This document shows, one piece after another, positions 1 to 5,988 of a stretch of DNA of 7,000 nt (position 1 is the first letter of the stretch; every line of letters starts with the position of its first letter). The DNA comes from Candidatus Symbiobacter sp. (GTDB taxonomy: Bacteria; Pseudomonadota; Alphaproteobacteria; Elsterales; Elsteraceae): contig JASGCR010000116.1 of NCBI GenBank assembly GCA_030054015.1, forward strand, positions 1 through 7,000, given 5' to 3'. A model generated the notes under the pieces. It was given only the letters and a program-made list of their open reading frames with translations, did not search any database and was not told the DNA's origin. Position numbers and translations under genes: made by a program.

Positions 1-34
1 CCTAAGCAGGAAGGGGGGGTCATAAAGCGGAAAT

Positions 35-70
35 CATTTGGAAACGGAGTATATACTCTGTTTCCCAATG
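35..70. repeat. 36-bp near-perfect palindrome
   Basis: The two halves of 35-70 are reverse complements around a centre at 52/53, with only two non-Watson-Crick pairs (39 against 66, and a G-T pair of 46 with 59). The core GAGTATATACTC at 47-58 is an exact 12-bp palindrome. There is no spacer, so it would be a dyad operator or a DNA cruciform rather than an ordinary RNA hairpin. Its left half overlaps the left terminal inverted repeat of the MITE-like element; the right terminal repeat lacks the matching second half, so the palindrome is specific to the left end. Confidence 0.7.
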
Positions 71-145
71 TTTTCAGAGGAAATTGTCACTCTGAGGTTA
101 GAGCCGGTGCGAACCAATCATGCCCGACAAAAAATCATTTTATAA

Positions 146-183
146 TTGACAAGCTATTAACGATTTTGTAACATAAATATAAT
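146..183 (+). promoter_or_regulatory. Candidate sigma70-type promoter
   Basis: A perfect -35 hexamer TTGACA is at 146-151. With a 17-bp spacer the -10 would be TAACAT at 169-174 (4 of 6 consensus bases). A perfect TATAAT lies at 178-183 but is 26 bp from TTGACA, so it would need another -35, such as the poor TTAACG at 157-162. Either start leaves a leader of roughly 190-200 nt before the first ATG, and that leader includes the G-rich hairpin. The promoter lies within the MITE-like element. This is consensus matching in AT-rich DNA only; an alternative-sigma promoter such as an ECF type was looked for and not recognised. Confidence 0.35.
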
Positions 184-190
184 TATTCTT

Positions 191-217
191 ATGGTTAAGC
201 TAGAATCAAATGGTTAA
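191..217. repeat. Direct repeat pair ATGGTTAA
   Basis: The 8-mer ATGGTTAA occurs at 191-198 and again at 210-217, 19 bp start to start, close to two helical turns. It lies just downstream of the candidate -10 elements, where an operator could sit. Two 8-mers in AT-rich DNA can arise by chance, so the functional assignment is weak. Confidence 0.25.
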
Positions 218-265
218 TGAAAAAATCAAAATATCCTCCGTTTCCTAAAGAAATCCGATTATGCC

Positions 266-293
266 CCCCTTCCTACGGGAAGGGGAGGGGGGG
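266..293 (+). promoter_or_regulatory. G-rich hairpin and G-quadruplex motif in the leader
   Basis: Bases 266-273 (CCCCTTCC) and 278-285 (GGAAGGGG) form a perfect 8-bp stem closed by a TACG tetraloop, a UNCG-family loop that is very stable in RNA. The downstream half also belongs to 277-293, which reads GGG, AA, GGGG, A, then seven G, and so can supply four G-tracts for an intramolecular quadruplex. The two folds use the same G residues and are mutually exclusive. The hairpin has no U-tract after it, so it is not a standard intrinsic terminator. It lies about 90 nt upstream of the first start codon and might affect mRNA stability or initiation. Confidence 0.4.
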
Positions 294-381
294 CGTAAAG
301 GTGAATTTTATAGGACACAGGGTATCGAATGCAAAATAATTTTTAACGGCAATGGCGATAATAAGGGTTGAATAACGGGAC

Positions 382-1656
382 ATGAACTTCACGAATAGGC
401 AAAAAATTGCCATAATTGGTACGGGCATTTCTGGGATGGGTGCCGCCTATCTTTTACAGCCGCATCATGACATCACATTGTTTGAAAAAAATGATTATAT
501 CGGTGGTCACAGCCGTACGATTAATGTCAAGATCGATGATCAAATTATTCCCGTTGACACCGGATTTATTGTTTTCAACCAACGCAATTACCCGCTTTTA
601 AGTCGGTTGTTTGGTCATCTTGATGTCCCGCTTATCCGCAGCAACATGTCGTTTGGCATCAGCATAGATCACGGCTGGCTTGAATTTGGTACGCCAAAAT
701 TACGCAATATTTTTGCGCAAAAAAGGAATTTGCTGCGTCCATTATTTTGGCGAATGCTGTGGGATATTCTGAAATTTTATCGGTCGGCGCGGCCATTTTT
801 AGACCAAAATCCGGATGACAGTTTGGGAAATTTTCTTGACAAATTAAAGCTGGGACCTTGGTTTCAGAATTATTTTTTGTTGGCAATGGGCGGGGCGATT
901 TGGAGTACACCGGTCGCCGACATGCTTAAATTCCCCGCGGCCAGCTTTGTCCGTTTTTTTGAGAATCATGGTTTATTGGCACGCAGCGGGCAACCGCAAT
1001 GGTACACGGTGGCGGGGGGCAGCCGAGAATATATTGATCGCTTGGTTGCGCCCTTCCGCCGCCACATTCGACTTAATTGCGGCGTAAAACATGTGTTGCG
1101 GCAAAATGACGGGGTGGTGGTGGTCGATGGTCACGGTCAGCAGACGCGATTTGACCAGGTCATTTTTGCCTGCCATGCCGATCAAGCCTTGGCGATGATT
1201 GACTTTCCCCATCCGGACGAACAAAAAATTTTATCGACTTTCCGCTATCAACCCAATCGCGCGGTTTTGCACGGCGACATAAGTTTTATGCCCAAACGCC
1301 GCGCCGTCTGGTCAAGTTGGGTCTATCTAAGTGAAGGCGAAAATGATTTTGCCCAACCCATTTCGCTCAGTTATTGGATGAATAATTTACAATCGTTAAA
1401 AACCAAGCATCCTTTGATGGTTACGTTGAACCCGCACCGTGAAGCTGATGCGAAAAAGATTTATAATGATTTTATCTTTGAACATCCGGTGATGGATGCG
1501 GCGGCGATTGAAAGTCAGAAAAATTTTGCAACGATTCAAGGCGTTAATCGTTTCTGGTATTGCGGGGCCTATCTACGTTATGGCTTTCACGAGGATGGGC
1601 TGGAGAGTGCGGTCAAGGTCGCGCATCAAATGGGAATAAATCCGCCATGGTCATGA
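382..1656 (+). CDS. FAD-dependent NAD(P)-binding oxidoreductase, COG2907 (flavin amine oxidase-like)
   Basis: This 424-residue protein is a flavin-dependent oxidoreductase of the amine-oxidase / phytoene-desaturase fold, of the COG2907 subgroup that is usually encoded beside CFA-like lipid methyltransferases. An N-terminal Rossmann FAD site is complete: GTGISG at 13-18, Glu35 at the end of the second beta strand, GGHSRT at 41-46 and DTGF at 59-62. The C-terminal flavin motif typical of this fold is at about 391-413 (FWYCGAYLRYGFHEDGLESA). No signal peptide is seen, so it is cytoplasmic or membrane-peripheral. The ATG at 382 is the only start after an in-frame stop at 373-375 that keeps the dinucleotide motif; its ribosome binding site is poor (CGGGA one base away, AAGGG 14 bases away). 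Family context suggests desaturation or oxidation of a phospholipid acyl chain, comparable to the UfaD-type step in furan fatty acid synthesis, but the substrate is an inference. Confidence 0.92.
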   Translation: MNFTNRQKIAIIGTGISGMGAAYLLQPHHDITLFEKNDYIGGHSRTINVKIDDQIIPVDTGFIVFNQRNYPLLSRLFGHLDVPLIRSNMSFGISIDHGWLEFGTPKLRNIFAQKRNLLRPLFWRMLWDILKFYRSARPFLDQNPDDSLGNFLDKLKLGPWFQNYFLLAMGGAIWSTPVADMLKFPAASFVRFFENHGLLARSGQPQWYTVAGGSREYIDRLVAPFRRHIRLNCGVKHVLRQNDGVVVVDGHGQQTRFDQVIFACHADQALAMIDFPHPDEQKILSTFRYQPNRAVLHGDISFMPKRRAVWSSWVYLSEGENDFAQPISLSYWMNNLQSLKTKHPLMVTLNPHREADAKKIYNDFIFEHPVMDAAAIESQKNFATIQGVNRFWYCGAYLRYGFHEDGLESAVKVAHQMGINPPWS

Positions 1657-2411
1657 TTCCGCAAATTTACACCGCCACAGTGATGCACAAGCGTTTATTC
1701 CCCAAAGTAAATTTTTTTTCTTATCGGGTTTATTATTTTGCGGTACCTTTGCCAGCACAGATCAAGACCGGAAGGTTGGTGCGGTTTGATGCCAAAGATG
1801 TCGGGCTTCGTGACGGCAGCGATCCCGAATCTTGGGCAAGAAATATTTTGGCAAAATATGGTCTTAATGACATCTGCCAATCCATTATTTTGGTGACGAT
1901 GCCGCGCGTGCTTGGTTATGTATTTAATCCGGTAAGTTTTTACCTTTGTTGTGATGGCGATAAAAACTTAAGGACGGTGTTGTGCGAGGTGCATAATACT
2001 TTTGGGGAACAACATTTTTATGTCTGCGCCCATGCGGATGGCGCGCCAATTGAGGGCGATCAGTGGCTTTGCGCGACAAAAATATTTCACGTCTCGCCTT
2101 TTTTGCCCAGGCAGGGTCGCTATAAATTTCGCTTTTCTTTCGATGCCGAAAACCTTAGTATTTGGATTGATTACCTCAATGATGCGCAACAAAAGCAGCT
2201 GGTTACTTCGCTGGTCGGGCGATTTTTGCCATTGACGTCTCCCAATTTGCGGCGGGTTTTTTGGCAGCATCCCATGGTTACGCTTAAAACCATTTGGCTC
2301 ATTCATTGGCAAGCATTGCGATTGGTTATGCGGGGCATTTCCTATAGACATAAACCGCGCCAACTCCCCGACAAAATTTCCGCCACCCATGAATTTTTAT
2401 CGGGTAAATAA
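1647..2411 (+). CDS. DUF1365 family protein
   Basis: This 254-residue protein matches the DUF1365 family throughout, at the family's usual length. The opening IYTATVMHKRLFPK (about 7-20) resembles the conserved family start. Other signatures are RVLGYVFNPVSFYLC (87-101), EVHNTFGEQHFYV (114-126), KIFHVSPFLP (145-154) and the helical HPMVTLKTIWLIHWQALRL (208-226). The biochemical role of DUF1365 is unknown; its constant association with the COG2907 flavoprotein and the CFA-like enzyme suggests lipid modification. The start is ambiguous: ATG 1647 has GGGA 11 bases upstream, while ATG 1653 forms a tight ATGA overlap with the stop of the preceding gene; the two differ by two residues. An in-frame ATG at 1560 lies inside the previous gene and adds residues foreign to the family. 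Translation is probably coupled to the upstream gene. Confidence 0.92.
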   Translation: MVMIPQIYTATVMHKRLFPKVNFFSYRVYYFAVPLPAQIKTGRLVRFDAKDVGLRDGSDPESWARNILAKYGLNDICQSIILVTMPRVLGYVFNPVSFYLCCDGDKNLRTVLCEVHNTFGEQHFYVCAHADGAPIEGDQWLCATKIFHVSPFLPRQGRYKFRFSFDAENLSIWIDYLNDAQQKQLVTSLVGRFLPLTSPNLRRVFWQHPMVTLKTIWLIHWQALRLVMRGISYRHKPRQLPDKISATHEFLSGK

Positions 2412-2460
2412 GCTCAAACGGCTTTGATGCCAACAAAAATAGCCAGGATACTGATTTGAT

Positions 2461-2465
2461 GAGGA
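2461..2465 (+). promoter_or_regulatory. Ribosome binding site deciding the start of the CFA-like gene
   Basis: GAGGA at 2461-2465 is a good Shine-Dalgarno match placed five bases before ATG 2471. It overlaps the two upstream in-frame candidates, TTG 2456 and ATG 2459, which have no such site, so 2471 is the preferred start. Confidence 0.65.
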
Positions 2466-2470
2466 ACCCC

Positions 2471-3631
2471 ATGTTCAATCAGAAAATAACCACGCATTTT
2501 CTCAAAGCCCTTAATTATATCGATTATGGGTCGCTGGTGCTGACGACTCCGGATGGGAAAAATTATGCGTTCACGGGCAAAAATCCTGGGGCCAGGGCCG
2601 AGGTTATGCTGCAGGATTGGCGGGTTCTTAACGCCATTTTGCAACGGGGCGATATTGGATTGGCCGAGACGTTTCGTGACGGCGGATGGGATACGCCGGA
2701 CCTAACAGAATTATTTTTGTTTGGGCTGCAAAATCAAAACGCATTGGGAAATTATATTAATGGCGGTCGAATTGGCCGCTATGCCGCCCAGATTTTACAA
2801 TTTTTTACCCAAAATACGCGGCGCGGCAGCAAAAAGAACATCAGCGCCCATTATGATTTGGGCAATGATTTTTATGAATTGTGGCTTGACCCCAGCATGA
2901 CCTATTCCTCGGCACTTTATTCTCGTCCCGGCGAAGATTTGTACGACGCGCAAATGCACAAATATGACCGCATCATTGACGGGTTGAAACCTTCGGGAAC
3001 CTTGCTGGAAATTGGCTGCGGCTGGGGCGGTTTCATCGCGCGCGCACTGGGCCAAAAAGATTATGACATCAAAGGCATAACCATTTCCGATGCTCAATAT
3101 CATTTTGCCACGCAGCGGATCGGCCAGGATGCGGTCATTGCGCTCGAAGATTACCGCGAGCAATCGCGTGTCTTTGACCAAATTGTTTCCATTGAAATGT
3201 TTGAAGCGGTGGGCGAAAAATACTGGCCGGTTTATTTTGCCAAGTTAAAATCATTGCTGGCCAGACAAGGCAATGCGATTATTCAAACCATTACCATCCA
3301 AGATAAAAGTTTCGAGAGTTATCGCAAAAGCGGCGATGCGATACGAACCTATATTTTTCCAGGCGGAATGCTGCCCTCGCCGACGCGCTTTCATGCCGAG
3401 GCCGCCAGGTCCGGGCTTGGGATTGTTGATCATTGTTCTTTTGGTCAAAGTTATGCCTTAACCTTACGCCAATGGCTGAAAAATTTTGATGCCAAACGGG
3501 AGGCGGTGTTGGCGATGGGATTCGATGAGAAATTCATACGCATGTGGCGTTTTTACCTCACTTATTGCTGCGCCGCTTTTTCTCATGGTCAAACCGATGT
3601 CATGCAGTGGAAATTGAGTCATGCGGATTAA
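2471..3631 (+). CDS. CFA-synthase-like SAM-dependent fatty-acyl-phospholipid methyltransferase
   Basis: This 386-residue enzyme belongs to the cyclopropane-fatty-acyl-phospholipid synthase family (COG2230). It has an N-terminal lipid-binding-type domain (about 1-115), then the substrate-region signature from HYDLGNDFYELW at 127 to 150, SAM motif I LLEIGCGWGGF (178-188), GITISDAQ (202-209), EMFEAVGEKYW (242-252), YIFPGGMLPS (294-303) and a C-terminal helical part with Tyr328. Family members transfer a methyl group from SAM to an unsaturated acyl chain of membrane phospholipid on the inner face of the membrane. By eye alignment with E. coli CFA synthase, Glu239 and Tyr317 correspond to Glu245 and Tyr328, but Cys139 corresponds to Ser147 and His266 to Gln272. 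Loss of two bicarbonate-ligand positions argues for methylation without ring closure, as in UfaM-type enzymes, rather than cyclopropanation. A 59-bp gap precedes the start at 2471, set by GAGGA at 2461-2465. Confidence 0.9.
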   Translation: MFNQKITTHFLKALNYIDYGSLVLTTPDGKNYAFTGKNPGARAEVMLQDWRVLNAILQRGDIGLAETFRDGGWDTPDLTELFLFGLQNQNALGNYINGGRIGRYAAQILQFFTQNTRRGSKKNISAHYDLGNDFYELWLDPSMTYSSALYSRPGEDLYDAQMHKYDRIIDGLKPSGTLLEIGCGWGGFIARALGQKDYDIKGITISDAQYHFATQRIGQDAVIALEDYREQSRVFDQIVSIEMFEAVGEKYWPVYFAKLKSLLARQGNAIIQTITIQDKSFESYRKSGDAIRTYIFPGGMLPSPTRFHAEAARSGLGIVDHCSFGQSYALTLRQWLKNFDAKREAVLAMGFDEKFIRMWRFYLTYCCAAFSHGQTDVMQWKLSHAD

Positions 3632-4154
3632 AATCTTTTTTATCGCATTTTTGTTGATGCTGTCACCGCGTCACATTTTTGCCATTGAGGCGATTTATCA
3701 TCATGTCCCCAATGCGGCAATGGTGGGGCGCGGCGAACTTTCTTTCCTTATGATGAATGTCTATCAAGCGACACTTTATGCGCCGCATGGAAAGTGGGAG
3801 AGAACCAAACCCTTTGCCCTGTCGATTGAATATCGCCGCGACATTGCCGGCAAAGATATTGCCCATCGTTCGGTGTATGAAATCCGCAAGCAAGGGTTCA
3901 CTGACGAGATGAAATTGGCGGATTGGCACGAGAAAATGAATAAGATTTTTCCCGATGTTAAGGATGGGACAATACTTACCGCGATATATTTACCAGGGTA
4001 TCAAAATTTGAGCGATCAAACTTTGTTTTACCAAGGCGAGGCCATGATTGATGTGGTCAAAGATGACATGTTTGGGCGGTATTTTTTCAATATTTGGTTG
4101 GGAGAGAAAAGTTCGGCTCCCAAATTGCGTCTGGCATTGTTAGGGTTACGATGA
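3621..4154 (+). CDS. Exported chalcone isomerase-like family protein
   Basis: This 177-residue protein begins with a signal peptide: basic MRIK, a hydrophobic run to about 15, and a probable cut after HIFA at residue 21. The mature part fits the bacterial chalcone-isomerase-like family (Chalcone_3 type). Supporting motifs are GRGELSFLMMNVYQATLY (36-53), LSIEYRRDIAGKDIA (67-81), YLPGYQ (123-128), and the C-terminal FGRYFFNIWLGEKSSAPKLR (151-170). Bacterial members are not flavonoid enzymes; the fold is related to fatty-acid-binding proteins, so binding or handling a modified fatty acid in the periplasm is plausible here but inferred. The ATG at 3621 overlaps the end of the methyltransferase gene by 11 bp, indicating coupled translation. 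The local Shine-Dalgarno is weak (TTGAG just upstream). The same family recurs beside CFA-like and DUF3833 genes in other proteobacteria. Confidence 0.85.
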   Translation: MRIKIFFIAFLLMLSPRHIFAIEAIYHHVPNAAMVGRGELSFLMMNVYQATLYAPHGKWERTKPFALSIEYRRDIAGKDIAHRSVYEIRKQGFTDEMKLADWHEKMNKIFPDVKDGTILTAIYLPGYQNLSDQTLFYQGEAMIDVVKDDMFGRYFFNIWLGEKSSAPKLRLALLGLR

Positions 4155-5437
4155 ATTCATCATCTCTATCGACATTATCGACGAAATCATTGCTGCTTTA
4201 TGGTGTCATTGCGGTGCCGATGGCATTTGCCGGGTTTCCGCTTTATGTTCTGGCACCGGATTTTTACGCCACAAATTACGGATTAACCTTAACCCAACTT
4301 GGTACATTATTATTGGCGATACGGCTTTTTGACGCGGTGCAAGACCCGTTTTTTGGCTGGCTGACCGACCGGATGGGGGGGAAATTTACGTTGTTGGTGG
4401 CGGGGGCGGCCGGAGTCATTTGTGTCTCGATATTCGGGCTGTTTAATCTTGTGCTTTTCTCGCCGGTGCTTTGGTTTGCTTTGTGTCTTTATCTTGCGGT
4501 GAGTGCCTATGGGTTGATGGCCATCGTGGTGGGTGCCCAGGCGACTTTGTGGACGGCGCATCAAACCGATCAAACCCGCCTGGCCGGGATGCGCGAAGCT
4601 TTGGGGTTGGTTGGGTTGGTGGTGGCGGTTTCGATGCCCTGGCTGTTATCCAGTTTTTTGCGGCCAGACCAGGTTTATGTTTGGTATAGTTTGGGATTGA
4701 CGCTGCTCATGGCGGTTGGCATTGTTAGTTTTTCGCGGGTTTTAAGCCATTCAATGGCCAGGCAGCGGGATCGGCAAAAAATATCGCGCCCGTTTTTATC
4801 GGCCTTTGCCGCCCTTTCGCGTCGGCAACTTATTCTGTTCGCAATCTATGCCGTCAGTATGATCGCATCGAGTTTTCCCGCGGTTTTGGTGATATTCTAT
4901 GTACGCGATTTGTTGGCGGCCGAACATCTGACCGGAATCTTTCTGTTGCTGTATTTCCTTTCCGGCGCGGCCTTTATGAAAGTTTGGACGCAACTCAGTG
5001 GGGAGTTCGGCAAATATCAAGCATGGGTATTGTCCAATTTGTTGGCGGTGCTGGGTTTTATCGCCGCTTTTTTCTTGGGCGCGGGGGATGTTTGGCAATT
5101 TGCCTTGGTTTGCTTTGTGTCCGGCATCGCATTGGGGGGTGATCTGGTCTTGCCGCCCTCGATTTTGGCGGACGAAGTACATGCCAACAAAAGTGAAATT
5201 TATGCCGCGACGCATTATGCGTTGTTGGCATTTATGGCCAAGGCGGCCCTGGCCTTGGCATCAGCGATGGCCCTGCCGGTTTTGGATGCGGCGGGGTTTA
5301 AGCCGCAAACCGCGAACAGTGCCAGCGCACTTTTGGCTCTTTCGACCGCTTATGCGCTGATTCCCTGTGGCTTAAAGCTGTTGGCGGCGATGATGATCTA
5401 TTTCTTTTCAATTCGGAAGCAAGGGAGGCTAAGATGA
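4151..5437 (+). CDS. MFS transporter of the GPH (MelB-like) family
   Basis: This 428-residue polytopic inner-membrane protein has about 12 hydrophobic segments along its length, a central cytoplasmic loop rich in basic residues (about 196-226) and the hallmark GPH loop motif RLFDAVQDPFFGWLTDRMGGK region (58-78), which contains the DxxxDP and GWLTDR elements of MelB-type sodium or proton sugar symporters. Despite that classification, its place among lipid-modification genes suggests the substrate may be a lipid or lipid precursor rather than a sugar; this is inference. ATG 4151 is chosen because it makes an ATGA overlap with the preceding stop and has AGGG at 4142-4145 five bases upstream. A TTG-initiated extension from 4094 would add 19 hydrophilic residues inside the preceding gene and is not supported. 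A homologous transporter is, as I recall, part of the RpoE-dependent cluster of R. sphaeroides. Confidence 0.88.
   Translation: MNSSSLSTLSTKSLLLYGVIAVPMAFAGFPLYVLAPDFYATNYGLTLTQLGTLLLAIRLFDAVQDPFFGWLTDRMGGKFTLLVAGAAGVICVSIFGLFNLVLFSPVLWFALCLYLAVSAYGLMAIVVGAQATLWTAHQTDQTRLAGMREALGLVGLVVAVSMPWLLSSFLRPDQVYVWYSLGLTLLMAVGIVSFSRVLSHSMARQRDRQKISRPFLSAFAALSRRQLILFAIYAVSMIASSFPAVLVIFYVRDLLAAEHLTGIFLLLYFLSGAAFMKVWTQLSGEFGKYQAWVLSNLLAVLGFIAAFFLGAGDVWQFALVCFVSGIALGGDLVLPPSILADEVHANKSEIYAATHYALLAFMAKAALALASAMALPVLDAAGFKPQTANSASALLALSTAYALIPCGLKLLAAMMIYFFSIRKQGRLR
5421..5428 (+). promoter_or_regulatory. Strong ribosome binding site for the DUF3833 gene
   Basis: AAGGGAGG at 5421-5428 is the best Shine-Dalgarno match in the window and lies five bases before ATG 5434. 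It is inside the last codons of the transporter gene, so the lipoprotein can be initiated efficiently in addition to coupling through the ATGA overlap. Confidence 0.7.
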
Positions 5438-5970
5438 AACTGCTTAAAATTCTGTCCATGATCGGAGTTGGTTTTATGTTGAACAATTGCGGCGGCAACG
5501 CCATTCATTTTTATAAAGACACAATCCCAGAGGCCAATATCAAAGAATATTTTAACGGCCCGATCAAAGCCTGGGGCATCGTCCAGGATTGGCGCGGTCG
5601 CGTCGTGCGGCGTTTTGATGTCACGATGGTCGGCAAATGGGAAGGCGATACCGGCACCTTGACCGAGCATTTTGAATTTTATGACGGCAAATCCCAAGAT
5701 CGGGTGTGGACGATCAAGAAATTGTCCGATGGCAAATACCAAGGCACCGCCCCTGATATTTTAGGTATCGCCACCGGCGAAAATAACGGCAGTGCCATTC
5801 ATTGGGATTATGTGATGGATTTGCCGGTTGGTGACACCAGCTATCGCATCCGTTTTGATGATTGGATGTGGGTGATGAATGACGGGGTGATGATAAACCG
5901 TTCCTATCTGAAAAAATTTGGCATCACGGTTTCCGAGCTGACCCTTTTCATGCAGAAACAGAAACCTTGA
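5434..5970 (+). CDS. DUF3833 family lipoprotein
   Basis: This 178-residue protein is a full-length DUF3833 member. It starts with a lipoprotein-type signal: MKLLK, a hydrophobic stretch, then Cys19 as the predicted lipidated residue. The lipobox LNNC is atypical, since the position before Cys is usually Gly, Ala or Ser. The mature part has the family signatures KEYFNGPIKAWGIVQDWRGRVVRRFDV (begins at 37), GKWEGDTGTLTEHFEFYDG (67-85), RVWTIKK (90-96), GKYQGTAPDILGIATG (100-115) and RFDDWMWVMNDGVMINR (140-156). It probably sits at the periplasmic side of the inner or the outer membrane. Its molecular role is unknown; it is repeatedly encoded with CFA-like methyltransferases and chalcone-isomerase-like proteins, which implies a role in the same lipid pathway. 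It overlaps the transporter gene by 4 bp (ATGA). Confidence 0.9.
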   Translation: MKLLKILSMIGVGFMLNNCGGNAIHFYKDTIPEANIKEYFNGPIKAWGIVQDWRGRVVRRFDVTMVGKWEGDTGTLTEHFEFYDGKSQDRVWTIKKLSDGKYQGTAPDILGIATGENNGSAIHWDYVMDLPVGDTSYRIRFDDWMWVMNDGVMINRSYLKKFGITVSELTLFMQKQKP

Positions 5971-5988
5971 ACAAATTGGGGTTAAAAA

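Larger units (their letters stand above)
9..273. mobile_element. MITE-like element with imperfect terminal inverted repeats
   Basis: Positions 9-54 and the reverse complement of 231-273 align over 43 columns with 36 matches and 3 gapped bases, counted by eye. Perfect blocks are GGAAGGGGGG (10 bp), CATAA (5 bp) and GGAAACGGAG (10 bp), in the same order. The whole is about 265 bp, has no coding capacity and sits between a gene and its upstream flank, as a non-autonomous miniature transposable element would. The interior (55-230) is unique and AT-rich and contains promoter-like sequence, so the element may supply or modulate transcription of the operon. No clear target-site duplication is seen, but only 8 bases of left flank are available. 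It could instead be a large intergenic palindromic repeat not moved by a transposase. Confidence 0.5.
1..381. other. Non-coding leader region upstream of the operon
   Basis: No convincing gene is visible on either strand in these 381 bases. The stretch is AT-rich between about 120 and 235, with G-rich or C-rich blocks at 9-19 and 264-293. It holds a MITE-like inverted-repeat element, a long palindrome, a candidate promoter and a G-rich hairpin, each listed separately. The final 80 bases before the first gene show no clear structure beyond purine-rich patches (AAGGG at 363-367, CGGGA at 376-380) that might act as a weak or poorly spaced ribosome binding site. Confidence 0.8.

Noticed and set aside
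1..300. CRISPR array or phage attachment site in the leader
   Set aside because: The repeats are inverted and few, with no regular spacers; no integrase or tRNA gene is nearby.
329..375. Leader peptides (ATG 329-346 and ATG 352-375, the latter ending six bases before the first gene)
   Set aside because: They encode 5 and 7 residues with no ribosome binding site and no regulatory codon run such as repeated identical amino acids.
1560..1646. N-terminal extension of the DUF1365 gene starting at 1560
   Set aside because: It lies wholly within the conserved C-terminal FAD motif of the upstream gene in another frame, and the extra residues do not resemble the family.
1968..2390. 140-codon open frame on the minus strand
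   Set aside because: It is antisense to the well-conserved DUF1365 gene and shows no recognisable domain; it is a shadow of the coding strand.
2456..2470. TTG 2456 or ATG 2459 as the start of the CFA-like gene
   Set aside because: The best ribosome binding site, GAGGA at 2461-2465, lies downstream of both and is correctly spaced for ATG 2471.
4094..4150. TTG-initiated 19-residue extension of the transporter
   Set aside because: It overlaps the conserved end of the previous gene, while ATG 4151 has both a Shine-Dalgarno and an ATGA overlap.
4796..5215. 139-codon open frame on the minus strand
   Set aside because: It lies antisense to the membrane segments of the transporter, is rich in Gln, Lys and Arg as expected from reversed hydrophobic codons, and has no recognisable domain.
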